A stretch of 10,423 bases of DNA, taken from positions 1 to 10,423 of the forward strand of contig JALSIU010000308.1 in assembly GCA_026989715.1 (NCBI GenBank). The letters are read 5' to 3'. The DNA comes from Methylomonas sp. GTDB taxonomy: Bacteria; Pseudomonadota; Gammaproteobacteria; Methylococcales; Methylomonadaceae. The notes beneath the pieces were generated by a model. The model ran no database searches. It was given only the letters and a program-made list of their open reading frames with translations, and was not told the origin of the DNA. Position 1 is the first letter of the stretch. Each line of letters begins with the position of its first letter. A program made the position numbers and the translations under genes. This document shows positions 7,983 through 10,423 of this stretch, in pieces.

Positions 7983-7988
7983 CCTCTC
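7983..7988 (-). promoter_or_regulatory. Shine-Dalgarno deciding the ribH start
   Basis: GAGAGG on the minus strand, 5 nt before the ATG at 7977. It favours the 158-residue RibH over the 182-residue reading that begins at 8049. Confidence 0.75.
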
Positions 7989-8059
7989 TAAAATAGTTAA
8001 TCTTTGTAAAATAGTCTTTAACCATGTGAGCGTAACACCTCCCACACATTCAGACTCTC

Positions 8060-8078
8060 TTACCATGTATCATGGTAA
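8060..8078. repeat. 19-bp inverted repeat over the predicted ribH transcription start
   Basis: TTACCATG-ATA-CATGGTAA on the minus strand has two perfect 8-bp arms around a 3-nt centre. Its upstream edge touches the TATAAT at 8078-8083, so it covers the expected +1 (about 8071), which is a classical repressor-operator position. As RNA it would be a short hairpin at the very 5' end of the transcript. It is not followed by a U-run, so it is not a terminator. Confidence 0.55.
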
Positions 8079-8106
8079 TTATATTGCAATGTTTTAAGAA
8101 CTGAGC
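8078..8106 (-). promoter_or_regulatory. Promoter candidate for ribH-nusB
   Basis: A perfect -10 hexamer TATAAT (8078-8083, minus strand) has a poor -35 match, GCTCAG (8101-8106), at 17-nt spacing. The weak -35 suggests a regulated or activator-dependent promoter, or recognition by another sigma factor. It would give a leader of about 95 nt before the ribH ATG. Confidence 0.5.
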
Positions 8107-8118
8107 ATTTCATCTCTC
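8094..8118. repeat. Intergenic copy B of a 25-bp similar segment
   Basis: Matches 2714-2738 at 19 of 25 positions, with core AGAACTGAGC identical. In this copy the core spans the presumed -35 region of the ribH promoter candidate. Confidence 0.3.
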
Positions 8119-8129
8119 CGAAACGGCAC

Positions 8130-8155
8130 AAAACCCTGTATCAATTTCGGGTTTT
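8130..8155 (-). terminator. Hairpin after ribBA, weak terminator candidate
   Basis: On the minus strand AAAACCC (8149-8155) can pair with GGGTTTT (8130-8136) around a 12-nt loop, starting 16 nt past the ribBA stop. The U-tract is only four bases and is part of the stem, so it would be a weak or leaky terminator at best. A competing pairing, CCGAAA (8145-8150) with TTTCGG (8118-8123), shares bases with it. Confidence 0.35.
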
Positions 8156-8170
8156 ATTGCATCCTCAGTC

Positions 8171-9277
8171 CTAAGCGTTATCAGGTTCAACTAATTCCAA
8201 ATCAAAGCCCGACAAACCAAAGTAGGTTTTATGCGCACCTAACACCTGAATTTTATGTACTCCCAAATCAGCCAGAATTTGCGAGCCGGTACCGGTTGTG
8301 CGCCAATTATCTGACTGCTCTTCTGCCACTACAGGCTTAACCACACCATTATCCCGCATTTGGTATTGATGAATCAGTTCTGCCAATGCCTTATCATTTT
8401 CCTCTTGCCGAATGAGCACCAAAACGCCACGCCCTGCTTCAGCAATCAAGCGCATTGCCTCACGCACCGGCATTTTGCAATCACTGCGTGTCGAAGCAAA
8501 AACATCATCCATTAAATTACGCGCATGCACACGCACTAAGACAGGCTCACCATCATTGACCGCGCCCATCACAATCGCCAAATGCACTTTGGCATTATTG
8601 TCTTGATAAGCATACAAACGGAAATCACCATATTCAGTCGGTAATGCACATTCACTAATACGCTCTAAAGTACTTTCATTCTGAGTACGATAATGAATTA
8701 AATCCGCAATAGTACCAATTTTTAAACCATGTTTTTTAGCAAACAACTCTAAATCAGGCCGCCTTGCCATCGTGCCATCATCATTGAGAATTTCCACAAT
8801 CACTGCCGCAGGTTCTGCCCCAGCCAAACGCGCCAAATCACAACCGGCTTCAGTATGTCCGGCACGACTTAATACCCCACCATCACGCGCCCGAATAGGG
8901 AAAATATGCCCAGGTTGCACAATATCATCTGCTTGCGCATCTTTTGCAACGGCACTTAAAATGGTTTTTGCTCTATCAGCAGCGGAGATGCCCGTCGTAA
9001 CCCCTGTCGCCGCCTCTATCGACACGGTAAAGTTAGTCGAAAAAGCGGCATTATTATCATTGACCATCAAGGGTAGGCGTAATTGCCGGCAACGCTCGCC
9101 TGTCAGAGTCAAACACACTAAACCGCGCCCAAACCGCGCCATAAAGTTTATATCCTCAGGACGCACATGGTCAGCCGCCATCAGTAAATCGCCTTCATTT
9201 TCTCGGTCTTCATCATCCATAATGATAACCATTTTTCCTTGGCGTATATCTTCAATAATTTCTTCAGTTGTATTCAT
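8171..9277 (-). CDS. ribBA: 3,4-dihydroxy-2-butanone-4-phosphate synthase with degraded GTP cyclohydrolase II-like domain
   Basis: The N-terminal RibB domain (about 1-200) converts ribulose 5-phosphate to the four-carbon donor for lumazine synthesis. It shows the acidic metal loop DDEDRENEGD (21-30), GHIFPIRARDGGVL (123-136) and RAGHTEAG (138-145). The C-terminal domain (about 205-365) follows the RibA fold (VLVRVHARNLMDDVFAS, GRGVLVLIRQE, then GTGSQILADLGV) but has lost key residues. Of the three zinc cysteines of GTP cyclohydrolase II only Cys267 remains, with Asn254 and Ser265 at the other two positions. The RQEGRGIGL loop reads RQEENDKAL. It is thus unlikely to open GTP. This matches the RibB-RibX hybrids known in Proteobacteria, so a true ribA should exist elsewhere. 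It begins 5 nt after ribE stops, which suggests co-translation, though the ribosome binding site is weak. All 368 residues are intact. Confidence 0.93.
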   Translation of the reverse strand: MNTTEEIIEDIRQGKMVIIMDDEDRENEGDLLMAADHVRPEDINFMARFGRGLVCLTLTGERCRQLRLPLMVNDNNAAFSTNFTVSIEAATGVTTGISAADRAKTILSAVAKDAQADDIVQPGHIFPIRARDGGVLSRAGHTEAGCDLARLAGAEPAAVIVEILNDDGTMARRPDLELFAKKHGLKIGTIADLIHYRTQNESTLERISECALPTEYGDFRLYAYQDNNAKVHLAIVMGAVNDGEPVLVRVHARNLMDDVFASTRSDCKMPVREAMRLIAEAGRGVLVLIRQEENDKALAELIHQYQMRDNGVVKPVVAEEQSDNWRTTGTGSQILADLGVHKIQVLGAHKTYFGLSGFDLELVEPDNA

Positions 9278-9282
9278 ATTGC

Positions 9283-9936
9283 TTAGAAAAATCCACTTTC
9301 TTTTAATAAATTTTCGGTCACGCCGGCGGGACAGTTTGCGGCCGCTTCACCTTTCATTAGGCGTTCCATATAACGTGCCAACAAATCAACTTCCAAATTG
9401 ACTTTGCCTCCCACCTCCAAAAAGCCTAATGTTGTTTCACGCAAGGTATGCGGCACAACATTCACACTAAACGCAGCCCCTTCTACCTGATTGATTGTCA
9501 GACTAATGCCATTAATGCAAATAGAGCCTTTTTCAGCAATATACTTAGCCAGATCATCAGGTGCTTTAAATGTTAGACGAATAGAACGCCCATCTTGTTG
9601 TTTTTTCACCAAGACCGCCAAGCCATCCACATGCCCACTCACAATATGGCCACCCATACGAGTTTGCGGGGTTAAGGCCAATTCCAAATTCACCGGTGTG
9701 CCGATTGTCGCTTGTTTTAAGTTTGTCCGCGCCAGTGTCTCATTAGAGACATCGGCTACAAACCCATATTCACTCAAAGCAACAGCGGTCAGACAAATAC
9801 CATTTACCGCAATACTGTCACCTATATGCGCCTCTGCTAACGACAACTTGCCCGTATCAATCGCTAAACGCACATCACCCGATTTTTGTTCAATTTTTGT
9901 TATTTTACCAACGGCTAAAATAATGCCTGTAAACAT
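9283..9936 (-). CDS. ribE: Riboflavin synthase, alpha subunit
   Basis: Catalyses dismutation of two 6,7-dimethyl-8-ribityllumazine molecules to riboflavin and the pyrimidine precursor, the last step of the pathway; the enzyme is a cytosolic homotrimer. Its 217 residues contain the expected internal duplication of two beta barrels. Barrel 1 starts MFTGII and has SIAVNGICLT (41-50). Barrel 2 starts near MGGHIVSGHVDG (94-105) and has GSICINGISLTINQ (137-150). A C-terminal helix region (LEVDLLARYMERLM, 181-194) drives trimerisation in the family. The ATG is at 9934-9936, 39 nt after the ribD stop, with no strong Shine-Dalgarno. The next gene, ribBA, is 5 nt downstream. In E. coli nomenclature this gene is ribC, so the symbol depends on the naming scheme. 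Confidence 0.96.
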   Translation of the reverse strand: MFTGIILAVGKITKIEQKSGDVRLAIDTGKLSLAEAHIGDSIAVNGICLTAVALSEYGFVADVSNETLARTNLKQATIGTPVNLELALTPQTRMGGHIVSGHVDGLAVLVKKQQDGRSIRLTFKAPDDLAKYIAEKGSICINGISLTINQVEGAAFSVNVVPHTLRETTLGFLEVGGKVNLEVDLLARYMERLMKGEAAANCPAGVTENLLKESGFF

Positions 9937-9975
9937 AAGTACCCAACCAAAATTATTTAAATGAAAAGTAATGCA

Positions 9976-10423
9976 CTATGCTGTTGCTTGCACTTTATAG
10001 TGCAAGCGCAAATCCACACCGATTTCACGCATACTCATCAACCGTAATGATTTCTTGTCCGCCATCAAATGCACATTCGGCAACTCAAATAAACCACGAC
10101 CACTCGCTCCTAAAATCATAGGTGCCATATAAACAACACATTCATCAATCAAATTTTGCTCCAACAAAGCACCATTCAAAATACTACCCGCCTCCACCAA
10201 AACATCATTAACTTGCTGTGTAGCCAAAAAAGATAACACCACGTCCAAATCCAAACGCCCTTGCGCATTCGCTTTTACCTCATGCACTTCAGCGCCGGCT
10301 TGCTGTAATGCCGCCGTTTTTTCTATATTGGTTGAGCAGGTTAAAATTAAAGTGCGCCCCGGTAAACGCAATAACTTAGCCGTCACCGGCGTTCTAAGAG
10401 AGGAATCTAAAATGACTCGTAAA
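9976..10423 (-). CDS. ribD: RibD C-terminal reductase domain (5' part outside window)
   Basis: C-terminal 148 residues of the bifunctional pyrimidine deaminase/reductase. The visible part is the NADPH-dependent reductase that reduces the ribosyl side chain of 5-amino-6-ribosylaminouracil phosphate to ribityl. The frame is open to the right edge and begins LRVILDSSLRTP, the conserved start of the RibD reductase strand set, then AKLL...GRTLILT, VLVEAGSILNGALLEQNLIDE and VYMAPMILGASGRGLF. The GTG at 10384-10386 is internal to this conserved stretch and should not be taken as the start. The deaminase domain with its zinc motif, and any FMN riboswitch or operon promoter, would lie outside the window. 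The typical VEGGP of the family reads VEAGS here, a mild deviation. It stops 39 nt before ribE. Confidence 0.95.
   Translation of the reverse strand, partial: LRVILDSSLRTPVTAKLLRLPGRTLILTCSTNIEKTAALQQAGAEVHEVKANAQGRLDLDVVLSFLATQQVNDVLVEAGSILNGALLEQNLIDECVVYMAPMILGASGRGLFELPNVHLMADKKSLRLMSMREIGVDLRLHYKVQATA

Noticed and set aside
7978..8049. Longer RibH reading frame starting at the ATG at 8049 (24 extra residues)
   Set aside because: The extension is unlike RibH N-termini, and a good Shine-Dalgarno sits 5 nt before the internal ATG at 7977. It also overlaps the leader expected from the upstream promoter candidate.
7978..8170. FMN riboswitch upstream of ribH
   Set aside because: The conserved RFN-element segments are not present in the ribBA-ribH gap. 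If one exists it would be upstream of ribD, outside the window.
8772..9401. Plus-strand open frame of 209 codons opposite ribBA/ribE
   Set aside because: It is antisense to two well-supported enzymes, its product is Ser/Arg/Pro-rich with no recognisable motif, and it spans the ribBA-ribE junction. It is a shadow frame.
10384..10386. GTG as the start of a 136-residue reductase
   Set aside because: Conserved RibD reductase sequence (LRVILDSSLRTP) continues upstream in frame to the window edge, so the GTG is an internal valine codon.

Overview
The window is a bacterial chromosomal segment. Every gene I can support lies on the minus strand, so the reading order runs from high to low coordinates. 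The gene content points to a gammaproteobacterium: a rib cluster ending in nusB, a RibB fused to a degraded RibA-like domain, a standalone riboflavin synthase alpha chain, and an FtsK/SpoIIIE translocase with a gamma domain. The fairly AT-rich sequence would suit a methanotroph-like (Methylococcales) or related lineage, but that narrower placement is a guess. I found no rRNA, tRNA, CRISPR array, insertion sequence or phage gene.

Right part (10423 down to about 7064): the riboflavin cluster ribD (3' part only, its start lies outside the window) - ribE - ribBA/ribBX - ribH - nusB. The genes are tightly spaced, with a 1-nt stop/start overlap between ribH and nusB. The one wide gap is the 193 nt between ribBA and ribH. 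It holds a hairpin, a TATAAT promoter candidate and a 19-bp inverted repeat placed over the expected transcription start, so ribH-nusB probably has its own regulated promoter.

Middle (7024 down to 2770): a phosphomannomutase-type phosphohexomutase and then a 915-residue FtsK-family DNA translocase. Both follow nusB in the same direction with gaps of about 40 nt, so they may be co-transcribed with it. The FtsK shows only two membrane segments and a long acidic linker ahead of an intact motor and gamma domain.

Left part (2657 down to 1): an unrecognised 167-residue polytopic membrane protein, a 228-nt gap with a promoter candidate, and the first 641 codons of a CheB-CheR-PAS fusion protein that runs off the left edge. 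This part looks visibly more AT-rich than the rib cluster.

Functionally, the rib genes cover the late steps of riboflavin synthesis (RibD reduction, RibB four-carbon donor, RibH lumazine, RibE riboflavin). The GTP cyclohydrolase II step does not appear to be encoded by the fusion, so a separate ribA is expected elsewhere. I see no strong evidence for an entirely new system. The points most worth a second look are the ribH promoter/operator region, the reduced FtsK membrane domain, the degraded RibA-like domain, and the truncated chemosensory fusion at the left edge.
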